From Vitis vinifera (lineage: Eukaryota; Streptophyta; Magnoliopsida; Vitales; Vitaceae), in contig NC_081818.1 in the NCBI RefSeq assembly GCF_030704535.1, forward strand, positions 29,282,001 through 29,346,000: a stretch of DNA of 64,000 nt, written 5' to 3'. Positions 22,492 to 34,665 of the stretch are shown one piece after another; the stretch's first letter is position 1; every line of letters starts with the position of its first letter. The notes below the pieces were generated by a model. The model made no database searches. It had not been told where the DNA came from and saw only the letters and a program-made list of their open reading frames with translations. Made by a program: the position numbers and the translations under genes.

Positions 22492-23874
22492 TTAGGAAAC
22501 AAAAGAAGTAGTCCAAAAGTATTTTGTATATGAATATAAGGTAAATTCCTATCTTATGTACAATTTATATTTTTAAAAATAAAAAATGGAAAATATATGT
22601 ACAAACAACCTTAATAATTATCATAAATATTTTATTTGAACTTCAATTTTTCTTTTCATTTTTCATTTTATGATTTAAAAGTTTTATTTTTTCTAAAATT
22701 TCATTCAACTTTTATAATTTGCTATTGTTCGCTTTTGTTTTTGTCAAGTCTTTGTCTAGTTTTTCAAAGATTCTTGGAAAATTTTATCTCATTCTCATTT
22801 TGAGCATGTTGTTTTGTTTTAGTCACGTCTTTATCTAGTTTTATAATGAGTCCACAAATCCATATTGCGTAAATCATACGTAATTTAATTTTTTTTTGAC
22901 TCATTATGAATATTTTATTTAACTTTTAAATTTTCTTTTAATGATCATTTGCGTTTGTGAAGGGTCATTCTTTTCATTTTGTTTGACTTCTCAAATCTCA
23001 TTTTCATGTGAAACTTTGTAGGGTTTTCCAAAGGCCCTTGGAAAATATTGCCTTATTCATTATGAAATCTTCCAAAAATCCATGACGGGCAATAAATAAG
23101 GTATAAGCTTAATTGAGTGATTACATTATTTAGAACTTATATAGGATTGATTTTAGGTAAAGCATTCTTAATTTGTAGTAGTCTTTGTAATTAGTGTTTT
23201 TATTAGAAAAACTTTTTAAGAAAAATCAATTAGTGCTTAGATATAATAACAAAAATATATATATATATATTTTTATAGTATTTTTAGTAATGTGTTATAT
23301 ATAACAAAAAAAAAAAAAAACATAAAATCTCCTAACATGTGATCATCCATGAATCACTTTAGATGATTAACTAAAATTTTAAAATAACTTTATGATTATC
23401 ATTCTTTAATTTCGGTTGACTCTTCTAAGTCTACTTATTGGTCTTTTATGTAAATATGCTATAGTTTGGAAAATTCTATCCATCATTAATCAACATCAAT
23501 CGTTGTTTTCTTTAAATGATTTGATGGGAAAGCCTACCTCACATGGAATATGGAGTGCCTTTGTTTAATGGATTTCAATTGCATGCTCCTGGAAATTATG
23601 CCCTAATCCATATTTTTTTTGCGTTGATATGGTGAGCTGTTGAAGATGTATTTCATTTTCTTGAAAAGAAATAATTAGTGCATACACATTTTGAAATATT
23701 AAATTAAAGAGGAAAATGACACCATACTCCCATAAAATTCAATATATTTGTTTATTTGTTAAATAAGTAAATAATTAATTAATCAAAGACTTTAAAGGAA
23801 ATATTTGTGTGAACTAAAAATATATATATTTAAATTATAAAGGATTTAGATAGGAAAGAAAAAGAGGTTTTAAA

Positions 23875-24140
23875 TGTATAAACTTGCATGCAACAAAGGG
23901 AATTTGCTGTCATTGTCTACTGCCTTCTTTGTTACGTTAGAAGAGAGGCAGCTGGGTGATGAGCATTTGTGTTCACATTTACTTTTATTGCATGCAGTCC
24001 ACACTTAATTGTACACAAGAAATTAATTCATGGACCACGAGGACATTAATATTAATATTAAAGACTTGAGTTGAGCAGTGGACTGACTTGACTTGGGGTG
24101 TGCTTCCGGGAAGAGTCTTTCTTAGTCTTAGGCACCAACT
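23875..24140 (+). promoter_or_regulatory. RLK2 proximal promoter module (copy g)
   Basis: Collinear with 5817-6075, with a few small gaps. It remains intact in front of a pseudogene. Confidence 0.6.
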
Positions 24141-24163
24141 AATATTTATATTTATATTTGCAT

Positions 24164-24170
24164 TATAAAA
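24164..24170 (+). promoter_or_regulatory. TATA box of RLK2
   Basis: TATAAAA begins 45 bp before the ATG at 24209, in the same context as in RLK1 and RLK3. Confidence 0.5.
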
Positions 24171-24208
24171 GTGTGAGGTAAGGTTTAATTAATTGCAGTG
24201 AATTAAAG

Positions 24209-27200
24209 ATGGTGTCCTCCATTAGAATTTCTAGAGCAGTGGTGCTAGTTACCATTACCAGTACCATGATGATAATGTCATTCTCCTCCCTTGCCAATGC
24301 AATATCATCACCATCATCATCAACTGATGAGGGAGAGGCTCTGCGCAGCACCGGTTGGTGGAATTCTACTTCTGCTCATTGCACCTGGGATGGTGTACGT
24401 TGCAATAAGGCTGGAAGCGTCACTCTCATAGAGCTTTCCTATCTAGGAAAAAAATTGGGTGAGCTTAGCAAATTGAAGTTCTCTTCATTTCCCAGCCTGG
24501 TTGAGCTCTTCCTTTCTGACTGGAGACTCAATGGTAGAATCCCTCACCAAATAGGTACTCTTACTCAACTCACCTCCCTACATCTCTCTTCAAACAATCT
24601 TACAGGTGAGCTACCTCTTTCCTTGGCTAACCTCACTCAGTTGGAGTCCCTCGTCCTTTATTCTAATCGACTACATGGTTTGATTCTTCCTGAAATTGGG
24701 AAAATAAAGAATCTGACTTTTTTGGATTTGGGCAATAACAATCTTACTGGTATCATCCCTTCATCTTTTGGTAATCTTACCAATTTGACTTTTCTTTATC
24801 TTGATGGTAATCAAGTAAGTGGTTTTATCCCTCCTCAAATTGGGAAAATGAAGAATATGAGGTTGCTCTATCTTTCTTCTAACGGACTACATGGTCCAAT
24901 TCCTCCTCAAATTGGGAAATTGAAGAATCTGAGGTTGCTCTATCTTTCTTCTAACGGACTACATGGTCCAATTCCTCCTCAAATTGGGAAATTGAAGAAT
25001 TTGGAGGTGCTTTATCTTTCTTATAACAGACTACATGGTCCAATTCCTCTTGAAATTGGGAAATTGAAGAATTTGAATATTTTGAATCTGAGTTATAACA
25101 TCCTTATTGGTGTCATCCCTTCATCTTTTGGTAATCTTACCAATTTGACTTCTCTTACTCTTAGGGGGTGTTTGGTATGTCGGAATAGGGAATGAATTTG
25201 ATGATTCCATTTCTAGCATTTGGATGAACTTAGGAATACAAAATTGAAATGATTATTTGTTTCCATTCCAATGTTTGATAATAATAGGAATGGAAATGAA
25301 AAAGAAATAAATTTACAATAATATCCTTACATATAATTTAAAATATTTTTTTATTTTTACTTTGATTTTAAAAAAATAAAATTTGAGAGGTTTTTTGTTA
25401 TTAAATAATAAGACTAAAATATATATATATATACTCAATAAATAAAAAATCGTATAACCTTAATGCACAAATATTCAATTATTATTTTTATTAAAAATTT
25501 GAATAATTTGTCATGCGTAGTTATAAAATTATATTTTTCAAAAAAAAATTATTTATTATAATATTTAAATTCTCAAAGCTAGCAAATGTTTTTCCTATTT
25601 TCAAAAGAGGAAATAAAAGAATTCTAATTTATTCTAATTTTCAACAAGTATCATATCCAATAAAATCCATAACCTTAAAAAATTTTAAATATTCGTTTTT
25701 TTTTATCAAAATTTTAAATAATTTGTCATGCAAAAAAAGCTATAGAATTATATTTTACTAAGAAAAAAAAAGAGAAAAAATATAAGAACATATAAATTGT
25801 CAAAGCTACCAAATACTTATTTCTTATTTGCAAAAAAGGAAATAAAAAAACACAAACTTCATTCTAGTTCTCAATATAAGTACCATATCTACTAATAAAT
25901 ATTAAAAAGATTAAATATTCTATGTTTGACCTCACAATCATGGGTTTTTTAATCATTAAATTTATTGGTTGTTTAAATAATGTCCATAATTTGCCTTAAT
26001 CAGATGTCCACAACAGAATGCCTGGGAAGATCAATAGTGACAATGGTACAGAGCTCATCTTGACTTTTTCTTGAAGTTGCAGATTTTAATTTAACCCCAC
26101 CTAAATATTTTATTACACTGTTGCTTGAATCTTTTTATGTGCCATTAGTCGGTCATTCTGGTTATCTAATTTATTGGATCTGGAAAGGTATGAAAATCAT
26201 GTTTTATTGGCATTGGTGTTGTGATGTGATGTGGCTTAGGTCGGGAGATTTGCATCATGCAAACCTCCTTGGGCTGTCTACATCAAACTTAAAGTTGGGC
26301 CGATATACATCAATAGCAGCTGGAATAAAAAAATTAATCAATGTTGGTTTCTCGGTGCTTAGTGGTTTGTTTACTGTTAAATAGCAATGATATGAAGAGA
26401 TCTTCACTGTGGCCCATGCTAAAGTTCCAAAATGAGCCGGAAACGCAGCAGATTTTCTGCGAGACGGCAGAATCCATAGCTTTAACTAGGAAAGGAAGAC
26501 GTCGATAATAATAAACAAAGGGGGAAAAAAACCAAAAGTTTTGTTTTTGTTTGTTTTTTTATTTTTATTTTTTTCCTAACCATTAAAAATTTTCAATATT
26601 GTAAACACGTGAAATAGAAAAATCTTTTTCCAACCATTTCAATTTTTCTCTCCAGTTTCCATTAATACAAGATAAAGAAACATCAAAGATTCCAAACATA
26701 AATTAATAATATAAAAAATTAATCGATTTATAGAGAAGAAGAAACACATAAAAAAGTAAAAGAAGAAAGAGAAAATAAGGTAAACCTGATCGAAGATGTA
26801 GAAGGGAGTTTTCAGAACCTAGTTGCAGCAAACAATGACGAATCCTAGATCCAACAATCAAAATGAACATCCAAAACCCTATAAATTACAAATTGATTTT
26901 TTTTTTTTTTAAATATCGTGGAAGGTTTAATTGATTCAATTTGGAAGAATCACTTGTTGCAGAGAATTGGATGATGAGTGGGTCTCTAGCTTTACAAAGA
27001 AGATAAGAAGTGGATGATGAATGGATCTCTACCTTTACAAAGAAGATAAACATCGGGTTTGAAGAACAAGATAAGAGGGTAAAATAGTAATTTAGGTTAT
27101 TTTATATTATCAAATAGGTTTAATGAATCAGAATACCATCTACTTTTAATGAATGCAAATCCGACTCATAAGTTGGATTTGATTTCTGCCGGAATAATTT

Positions 27201-28951
27201 TTTATTTCATTTCCGCCTTCTTAACATTTATCCAAACATAGGAATAAGGGAGAAAAGGAATGAGATGTCTATTCCCACTCCCTATTCCCGTGTACCAAAC
27301 ACCCCCTTAGAGGTAATCAAATAAGTGGTTTTATTCCTCCTGAAATTGGATATCTTTTGAATTTATCATATCTAGATCTCAGTGAGAATCAAATCAGTGG
27401 TTTCATCCCTGCAGAAATAGTAAATTTGAAGAAATTGGGTCATCTAGACATGAGCAATAACTTAATAAGTGGAAAGATACCTCCACAGTTGGGAAATTTG
27501 AAAGAAGTAAAATACTTCAATCTCTCCCACAATAACCTCTCTGGCACCATTCCTTATTCTATTTCTAATAACTACAGATGGACATTAATTGATTTATCAA
27601 ACAATCAGTTGAAGGGTCAGTCTAGAGCTCCAGTAAAGGCATTTGGCCACAACAAAGGTCTATATGATGAAATCAAAGGTCGGCCACGATGCAAGAAAAG
27701 GCACAAAATCACACTCATCATTGTTGTTTCTTTATCTACAACCTTGTTGCTTTCAGTTGCAGTCCTTGGTTTTCTCTTCCATAAACGAAGGATAAAAAAA
27801 AATCAATTACTCGAGACAACAAAGGTGAAAAATGGAGATTTATTTTCCATATGGGACTATGATGGTGTGATTGCTTATCAAGACATCATCCAAGCAACTG
27901 AAGATTTTGACATCAAATACTGCATAGGCACTGGAGGCTATGGGAGTGTTTATAGAGCACAATTGCCATCTGGAAAGGTGGTTGCCTTGAAAAAACTTCA
28001 TGGATGGGAAAGAGAGAATCCAAGTTACCTGAAAAGCTTTGAAAATGAAGTCCAAATGTTATCAAGAATACAACACCGTAACATTGTAAAACTTCATGGC
28101 TTCTGTCTACACAAGAGATGCATGTTTCTAGACTTCTAGTTTACAAATATATGGAGAAAGGAAGCTTGTATTGTATGCTGAGGGATGAAGTTGAGGTTGT
28201 GGAATTGGATTGGATTAAGAGGGTGAATGTGGTCAAAGGCATTGTCAATGCTTTATCCTACATGCATCATGACTACAACTTGCCCATCATTCATCGAGAC
28301 ATATCAAGTAACAATATTTTGTTGGATTCTAAGCTTGAAGCTTTCGTATCGGATTTTGGCACTGCAAGACTGTTAGATCCCGACTCATCCAATCAAACCC
28401 TTCTTGTAGGCACTTACGGTTATATTGCACCAGGTAAACTAGACTATATTCTTCACTAGTTTTTAATTGCTTATGAATATTTTCAATTGTCACACCCTCA
28501 AAAAAATTCAAATGTTTTTTAGAGAATTCAAAATATTTTATAAGTTTTCTCTATATACAAAACATAAATACTCATTTTTTTTCCCTATTTTGTAGAGCTT
28601 GCTTATACTATGGTTGTGACCGAAAAATGCGACGTTTATAGCTTTGGGATGGTTGCATTGGAAACAATGATGGGAATGCATCCAGGAGAACTTGTCACCT
28701 CATTATCATCTTCATCAACTCAAAACACAACATTAAAGGATGTATTAGATTCACGTCTTTCATCTCCTAAAAGTACAAGAGTTGCTAATAATGTAGCTCT
28801 TATTGTGTCATTGGCGCTCAAATGTCTCCATTCTAATCCACATTTTCGTCCATCCATGCAAGAAGTGTCTTTGAAACTTGTTTCTACAAAGTCATTCCCA
28901 CAACCCATTAGTGCAATATCACTTTTGCAACTAAAAGACGAAGTTATTTAA
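24209..28951 (+). pseudogene. RLK2: MIK2-like LRR receptor-like kinase, disrupted
   Basis: Duplicate of RLK1. The signal peptide and 9.5 LRRs read openly to 25163. A Harbinger element then occupies 25164-27306, and the LRRs resume at 27307 (about 13 in all). The membrane helix and kinase start follow: Gly-rich loop GTGGYGSVY and the VVALKKL lysine. An 8-bp insertion near 28128 (TTCTAG appears twice) shifts the kinase frame. Beyond it the HRD, DFG, GT-AG intron (28434-28595) and exon 2 (28596-28951) are intact. Exon 2 differs from RLK1 exon 2 by one residue. Two LRRs (24836-24985 region) are a perfect 72-bp tandem doubling. Both lesions prevent a full receptor. The promoter and open 5' part could still yield a secreted LRR-only fragment. 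Decay looks recent. Confidence 0.9.
25164..27306. mobile_element. Non-autonomous PIF/Harbinger element in the RLK2 LRR exon
   Basis: A 2143-bp element with terminal inverted repeats starting GGGGGTGTTTGGTA and ending TACCAAACACCCCC, imperfect over about 30 bp, and a TTA target duplication (25161-25163, 27307-27309). No transposase was recognised. The interior is AT-rich, with a GC-richer, gene-like stretch at 26000-26480. An 87-codon open frame there (26121-26384) has no family I recognise and may be captured host sequence. The insertion splits an LRR at the [10 protein letters not shown] boundary. It is absent from RLK1 and RLK3. Confidence 0.85.
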
Positions 28952-29930
28952 ATGGCATGTGAGTTGATATGTAATTGGAGTGAAGATGTTTATTTTCCAT
29001 TTTTCTTTTTCATGCATGTTAGTAATGAGAATTTTATAGTATATGTATCCCTTCTTTCCTATTAATTACTCAAATGTAGCTTTTCTATTTGTTTTTCAAA
29101 GTGACAATAGTGTAATGTGATGAGAAAATTATATCTGATTGATACATAATGATATGTAAACTTTGAATGATTCATAATGGTTAATCTTTATAATGATCCT
29201 TCTTTGGAGAAGAATCCTTCTTTTTCTTTTATCAATTTTAACATATATACCATTTTCTCAATTTTAATATTCTAATCAATCAAATTAGTGATATTTGTTG
29301 TGAATGTGATTGGTAGCTATTATCAAAGGCATATGATAAAATTGGGGAAAAAACAAATTGAATAATTTCAATAGGATTGTCTCTACATGATGAAGTTATT
29401 CTATTTATTTTTAAAATACTATTTTACCCATTTTTCCTATACATCCTCTAAAATTTTGTATAAAATAAAATAATTTGATTTTGTATAAGAACACTTAAAA
29501 ATGTTGATGGGAACGTGAAATATTAGGATGACACTTAAACACCAAATGACATACTTGTGATGCAATATTAAGAAATTATCATAATATTTTACGATTTGTC
29601 TCTACTATATATGTAGTCACCTATAAATGTCAATTTTAAAAATATTTAATGATCAAAGAAAATTAAGTGAGATATAATTAAAAAAATCTAAAAATTTTAT
29701 TTGCCCATTCTAACATAATAGATATTCATACTACTAATTTTATTGAGATGAGATACCTAGTTGATATAGTGTCCTTGCTTTTACGTAAAATTAGACATTA
29801 GATTTACTTAAATTATTTTCATAATAGTGGCATATTTATAAAATATATGAAACTAATTAAATTGAATAATTGAGATAACTATGAATATAAGTAGGACATT
29901 AATGCTCCGCGTTTTATTGAAATATTATAG
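28952..29930. other. RLK2 3' flank
   Basis: Collinear with 8660-9639. AT-rich noncoding DNA without any other feature I can support. Confidence 0.6.
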
Positions 29931-30388
29931 AAGAAGCATTATTTCGGTTTCATATCTAAAGTTTATTTTTTTTTTTTTCCAACTCCAATTGGTGTATATA
30001 GATCCGATTTTGTAGTGAAGGCCGGCAGCCAATAGGATTTCCTTCACAGAAAAGAATGGACACATGAACTACACAGAAACCAGACCAAGAAATGAGTGTG
30101 GTGTTCTCTCCTGCCTTGGCTGGAATTCCCACATCACAACTGCCCTTCTTCACTCCAAAACCAGGTTCTTTTCTCTTTTCCTGTTTCTCAATTCCCACAA
30201 TTCTCATTCATACTTATTGTAATTTCCCCCTTGTTCAGTTTTAATATGTCCGTATCCTAATTGATCTTCAATGCTCTTAGTCAAGTCCAAGAGTTGCAGA
30301 TTGATTTCTTGGGACGTCAATTCCATTACTAATTGCAGTAATAATAGTAGCTAGAGAGCTCAATTGCCGTTCAATTCTCAGGTCACAA
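29931..30388 (+). pseudogene. Truncated 5' end of the DHQS-II-like gene (copy B)
   Basis: The duplicate of 9640-10087. Exon 1 spans 30092-30164 (73 bp) and exon 2 begins at 30281. Similarity to the parental gene ends at about 30388 after GGTCACAA, the same breakpoint as in copy A, and boundary-block DNA follows. Exon 2 keeps the TTCAATTCTC segment that copy A has lost. Promoter, ATG and splice sites are retained; the enzyme domain is missing. Confidence 0.85.
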
Positions 30389-30765
30389 GGTCAAATATTA
30401 TTATTCTTGTATAAGAGAAAATAATTTTAAATCTTTTTGTTTAAAAAAAAAAAAAATTAGTTCGGCTTTTTCAAATATATTCATCCCACAACTTCTTATC
30501 CTAAGTTTCCCAAAAATATATGATAGAATATTTATCTTATATATTAAAAATATTTAATTACAAAGGTCTTTTAGTCTTTTTTATATGGAAATAATATGAA
30601 TTGCTTTCTTGAAACATAAACTTGCAGCAAGGGAAGTGGTTGTCATGGTCTACATTTTTTCAGAGCTGGGTGTTCTGCATTGAAAAGAATCAGGTAGATG
30701 CCAATACAAGAGACTTGAGCCGTGTACTGAAAAAGAGTTGCTTGACTTGGTGTGTTTGTAAGAAA
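30389..30765 (+). repeat. Boundary block plus module (copy h)
   Basis: Collinear with 10088-10440, but the module has lost part of its TTAGAAGACAC core. It is followed by an (ATT)n tract. Confidence 0.65.
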
Positions 30766-30835
30766 AATGGATTATTATTATTATTATTATTATTGCAATG
30801 TGAAAAATAGATGTACCATTACATTAAAATGTAAA

Positions 30836-32955
30836 TGTAGATTCTAAAATTTGTCTTTAATTTATTTTTAGATTTTGAACCTAATTTTATCCTTAAATTT
30901 CAATCCAATTACTTGATTTTTATTTTCGATTTACTTGTAACATTTAAATATTAATTTATATTATTTTATTTTATTTCTATTTCATATTTTATTTTATCTT
31001 TTATTTTCTTTTTTTCTTTTTTCTTTTTCCCTTCACTTCCCTCTTCTCACTTATCCTCACGTACCCACACTTTTACGGGCCTTACCTCTCACGTCAGGAG
31101 ACACGTCTCCTCTCATCTCTTTTCCTTTTTTTCTCTCTCCATTTTTTCTTCCTTTTTCTTCCCCTCATTTTTTTTTTCTTTCTTTCCCCTCATTTTTTCC
31201 CTCTCTTTCTCTTCTTCCTCTCGCCCATCACTCTACCCACACCTCCGGCACGGCACCATCTCCCCTACTCCCCCATCTTTCTCCATTTTTTTTTCTCTCT
31301 CAACCCAAACCCACTACACTACACCACCTATTGCGCCAGTCACCGTGGACCAGTGGGCGACGCCACCTCCGACAGCCAACGACCACCTCCCAATCCCCTC
31401 ATCTCATCTATCGTCTCATCGCTTTTTCATTTTTATTTTATTTTATTTTGTTTTATTTTCACAACATACAGCATCCAACAACCTTCCTTCATCTCCAAAA
31501 AATGTGTAAGTTTATTTATGTATTTTTTTTTTTTTTTTGCTTTGATTTCAATAATAATTGTTAGTAAGATTTGGGATTGTTAATTAACATTAAACTTGGA
31601 TCCATTTGTTATTGGTGAAATTTGTTGGATGATATTTAATATGATAATATTGTGGTATATTTTTGTTACATTTAGGATTTATATATTAAATTGGGCTTAA
31701 TTTATTAAATTAGGTTTGGATGATGAGATATTAAATTTTTATACTTAATTGAATTTATTTTATTTTATTACATTTTGAGCTTCATGATTATGTTTGTATT
31801 TAATTTAGAATTTTGAACTAAGGCTTATAACATGTAAGATATTTTTGATGGGCTTTATTTATCAATTTAGGCCCAATTTTATTGACGAAATTTATTGAAC
31901 TAATTTGATATTGCTTTTGGGCTTATTAAAAAACTTTGTACATTTTTAAAAATTTATTTTGGGCTGATTTTTGTTTTGTTGTGCCCATTCCTCAATTTAT
32001 TTGTTTAATAAAAATTGTTAAGAAAATTGATTTTTTTAAAAATAAAATTGTCCACAAGGTTAATTTTTAATAAAATTGTTAGAAAATGATTTTTAAATAA
32101 ATCCTCTTTCCTTAATTAGAATGAGATTAAAAGTAATTTTTCTTAATTGGGGTTTTAAATAATTTTTTTTAATGAGAATAGGATCAGGGTCATTTTCGTA
32201 AATAAAGTTTGTAAAGAAATTAATTATTTTGTAACTAAAATCAAATTGAAATACTTTTCTAAATAAAGTTGTAAAAATCCATTCTTTTTTTAGTAAAAGC
32301 AGGTAAAAATCATTTTTATTGTCAAATTAATTTTTTTTTAAATTCTTTTAATAACAGTAAGTGTAAATAACTTTCTCAAAACAAGAATTGAATCAAATCA
32401 CTTCTTGAAAATAAATTAAAACCTTTTTGATAAATAAATAAATTAAAATCATTAATTTGAAATTATTTTTAATGGACTCCTTCAGAATTTCTAGAAAAAC
32501 CAATTTTTGAAATATCAATTTTTAAATTAGTTTAATAAATTAATTTGCTTAATTCTCATGTCATTTGTTTTGTACATTCTTATGATATGACTTTATCATT
32601 ATGTTTATGTATATTTATTTGTGTGACCTTAATCTTGATATTCATAATTAATTAATTAATTATCACAATTTCCTCACACTGTAGGTATATGAGTTTAGAG
32701 GTATGTTATGACTTATCATTATATCTTCTCGATAGGTAACTTGACCTTGAAGGTAAACTTAGTTTTTGCAGATATGTCTTTTCCAAATAAAAAATCATAT
32801 AAAGTTTTCTTTCTTATTTTATCTTTTTTTTAAAAATAAATTAAAATAAGTGGTAAATCCAATTTTTTTTTATAAATAAAAAATAAAAAATTTGACAAAT
32901 AAAAAATAAGTCTTACTGTTGGAGTGGGGACACATGTGGAAAACACGGGTCCATA
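30836..32955. mobile_element. Old solo LTR, Gypsy-like (copy B)
   Basis: A 2120-bp sequence with ends TGTAGATTC and CGGGTCCATA and target duplications GTAAA at 30831-30835 and 32956-32960. This copy gives the diagnostic boundaries for the pair with 10502-12655. It has the same internal plan: a pyrimidine-rich GC-richer part at 31000-31400, AT-rich periodic DNA, and a conserved end. No coding capacity. Confidence 0.8.
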
Positions 32956-32960
32956 GTAAA

Positions 32961-33785
32961 TTTGAAAAGACAATCTCCAAAGTTGGCTTTACCATTATTA
33001 TTATTATTTTTTTAATTTATTAAAGATCAATTAAAAAAATATAATAAATTTATAGGGCGCTAATGGATGAAATAGTCAAGTGTATTTACAACAAATCTCA
33101 AGAGGTCCAAAATATGTTTTTTTTTTAAATAACTGAAAAAAAAACAAATGAAAATAAAATAAAATATAAAATATAAACCCTTCATCACTGATACAAAGGA
33201 CAAAAATTTAGAAGAAAAATGTTTCATCATTACCTTCTCTAATTAAAAAAAAAAAAAAAAAAAAAAAAACCTACATTTGTTTTAGCCATAATAATCAAAG
33301 AAAAAAAGGTAAAAGAGGAAAATGGAAGGTAAAAAATGAAAGTTTCCGATCAAAATATATATATATATATATATATTTTCTAAATTCTCAATCTAAACTT
33401 GTGTTAAAAATATTTGTCAAAGTAGTATGTCCATACAACATCAAGTTTCACTTTATTATTATTATTATTTGTTTTAAAACTATAATTATTAAATGTGATT
33501 TTAGTTTTAAAACTATAGTAATGAGGGTAAAACCAATATTGGTAACTATAGTTTTAAATTTAAACCTAAAACCATAGTTGATAACCGTAATTTTTATATT
33601 AAACAAAAAAAGTTAAGTGAATGATTACGTTATTACAAAGGTTAGATTGGTAAATATTTGGGAGAAAATCTATTTTCATTATTTTTTTTTTCAAAAGCAC
33701 TTGAGAAATGATGTAAATATATTAATTTCATACGTGCACTTAGTTATTTTTTAAAATTTATAAAAATATTAAGGTAAGGATATTT
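32961..33785. other. AT-rich spacer, no gene
   Basis: Collinear with 12660-13365 and continuing, across the empty site of the 13366 element, into what is 19452-19615 in copy A. It contains a poly-A run (33246-33269) and a short AT microsatellite. The final TATTT (33781-33785) is the copia target duplication. Confidence 0.65.
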
Positions 33786-34155
33786 TGTAAGTTGAATACA
33801 CGTTCACACGTTCTCACTTCATGATGTGGTCCAACACTTTGACCACGTCCTCCACCATCTCACTTCCGCTGCGGTTAAGGAGCCAGCAACTGCTCAACAT
33901 GGTGGCAAGAACAACGTGGTATGATGGAAGCCACGAATATAAAGATTTTAAAAGGAAAAAATGGTCCCGAACTCGTCTGCTATTATCTTCAGAAACACCA
34001 TCTAAACAAAGATAGATTAGAGTTTGGAAATCAAGTTTTTTGAAACCGACTACAATGACTGGAGGTAAGTAGACTATTCTTAGTCTTTTTCAGTTTTGAT
34101 TCATATTGCAAATCCATTGGAATCATATATATATATAGCATGTAAACAACTTACA
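33786..34155 (+). repeat. Left LTR of the copia element
   Basis: 370 bp, TGTAAG to CTTACA. About 98 percent identical to 40192-40567. Confidence 0.95.
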
Positions 34156-34384
34156 TTTGGTATCAGAGCACGTTAAATCTTACCTCTGTTTTGTATTAAT
34201 TCTGAATGAAAATTCTTGTTATTTTGATCTCTCTAAATTATTTAAACAATGGCTGCTTGAGGCGATCCAAAGGGTTGGCGTAATTCTTTCAGAAAACGCC
34301 ATTACAGGCAGCCATTCAGGCGCCGTTTTCGGGTGCTTCAGCGGTGCTGTTAAGGCGCCATTGGAGACACCATTGGGAGTGCAT

Positions 34385-34665
34385 TTTGGGGCTGCAACCA
34401 GCGCCATTTTCAGGTGCCATACCAGCCCCGTTCAGGCACCACTTGCAGCACCATTGAAAGTCCATTTTTTGGTGCTACAACCAGTCCATTTTCAGGCGCC
34501 ATACCAGCCCCGTTCAGGCACCACTTGCAGCACCATTGAAAGTCCATTTTTTGGTGCTGCAACCAGTCCATTTTCAGGCGCCATACCAACCCCGTTCAGG
34601 CACCACATGCAGCACCATTGAAAGTCCATTTTTTGGGGCTGCAACCAGTCCATTTCAGGCGTTAT
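34385..34665 (+). repeat. 82-bp tandem repeat in the copia leader
   Basis: About 3.4 units of 82, 82 and 81 bp, marked by CAGGCGCCATACCA near 34411, 34493, 34575 and 34656. It lies in the GC-rich leader between the primer site and gag. The leader is far richer in GC than either the element's genes or the host DNA. Confidence 0.85.

Noticed and set aside
34158-34169. Match to initiator Met tRNA
   Set aside because: It is the primer-binding site of the copia element, only about 12 bases, not a tRNA gene.
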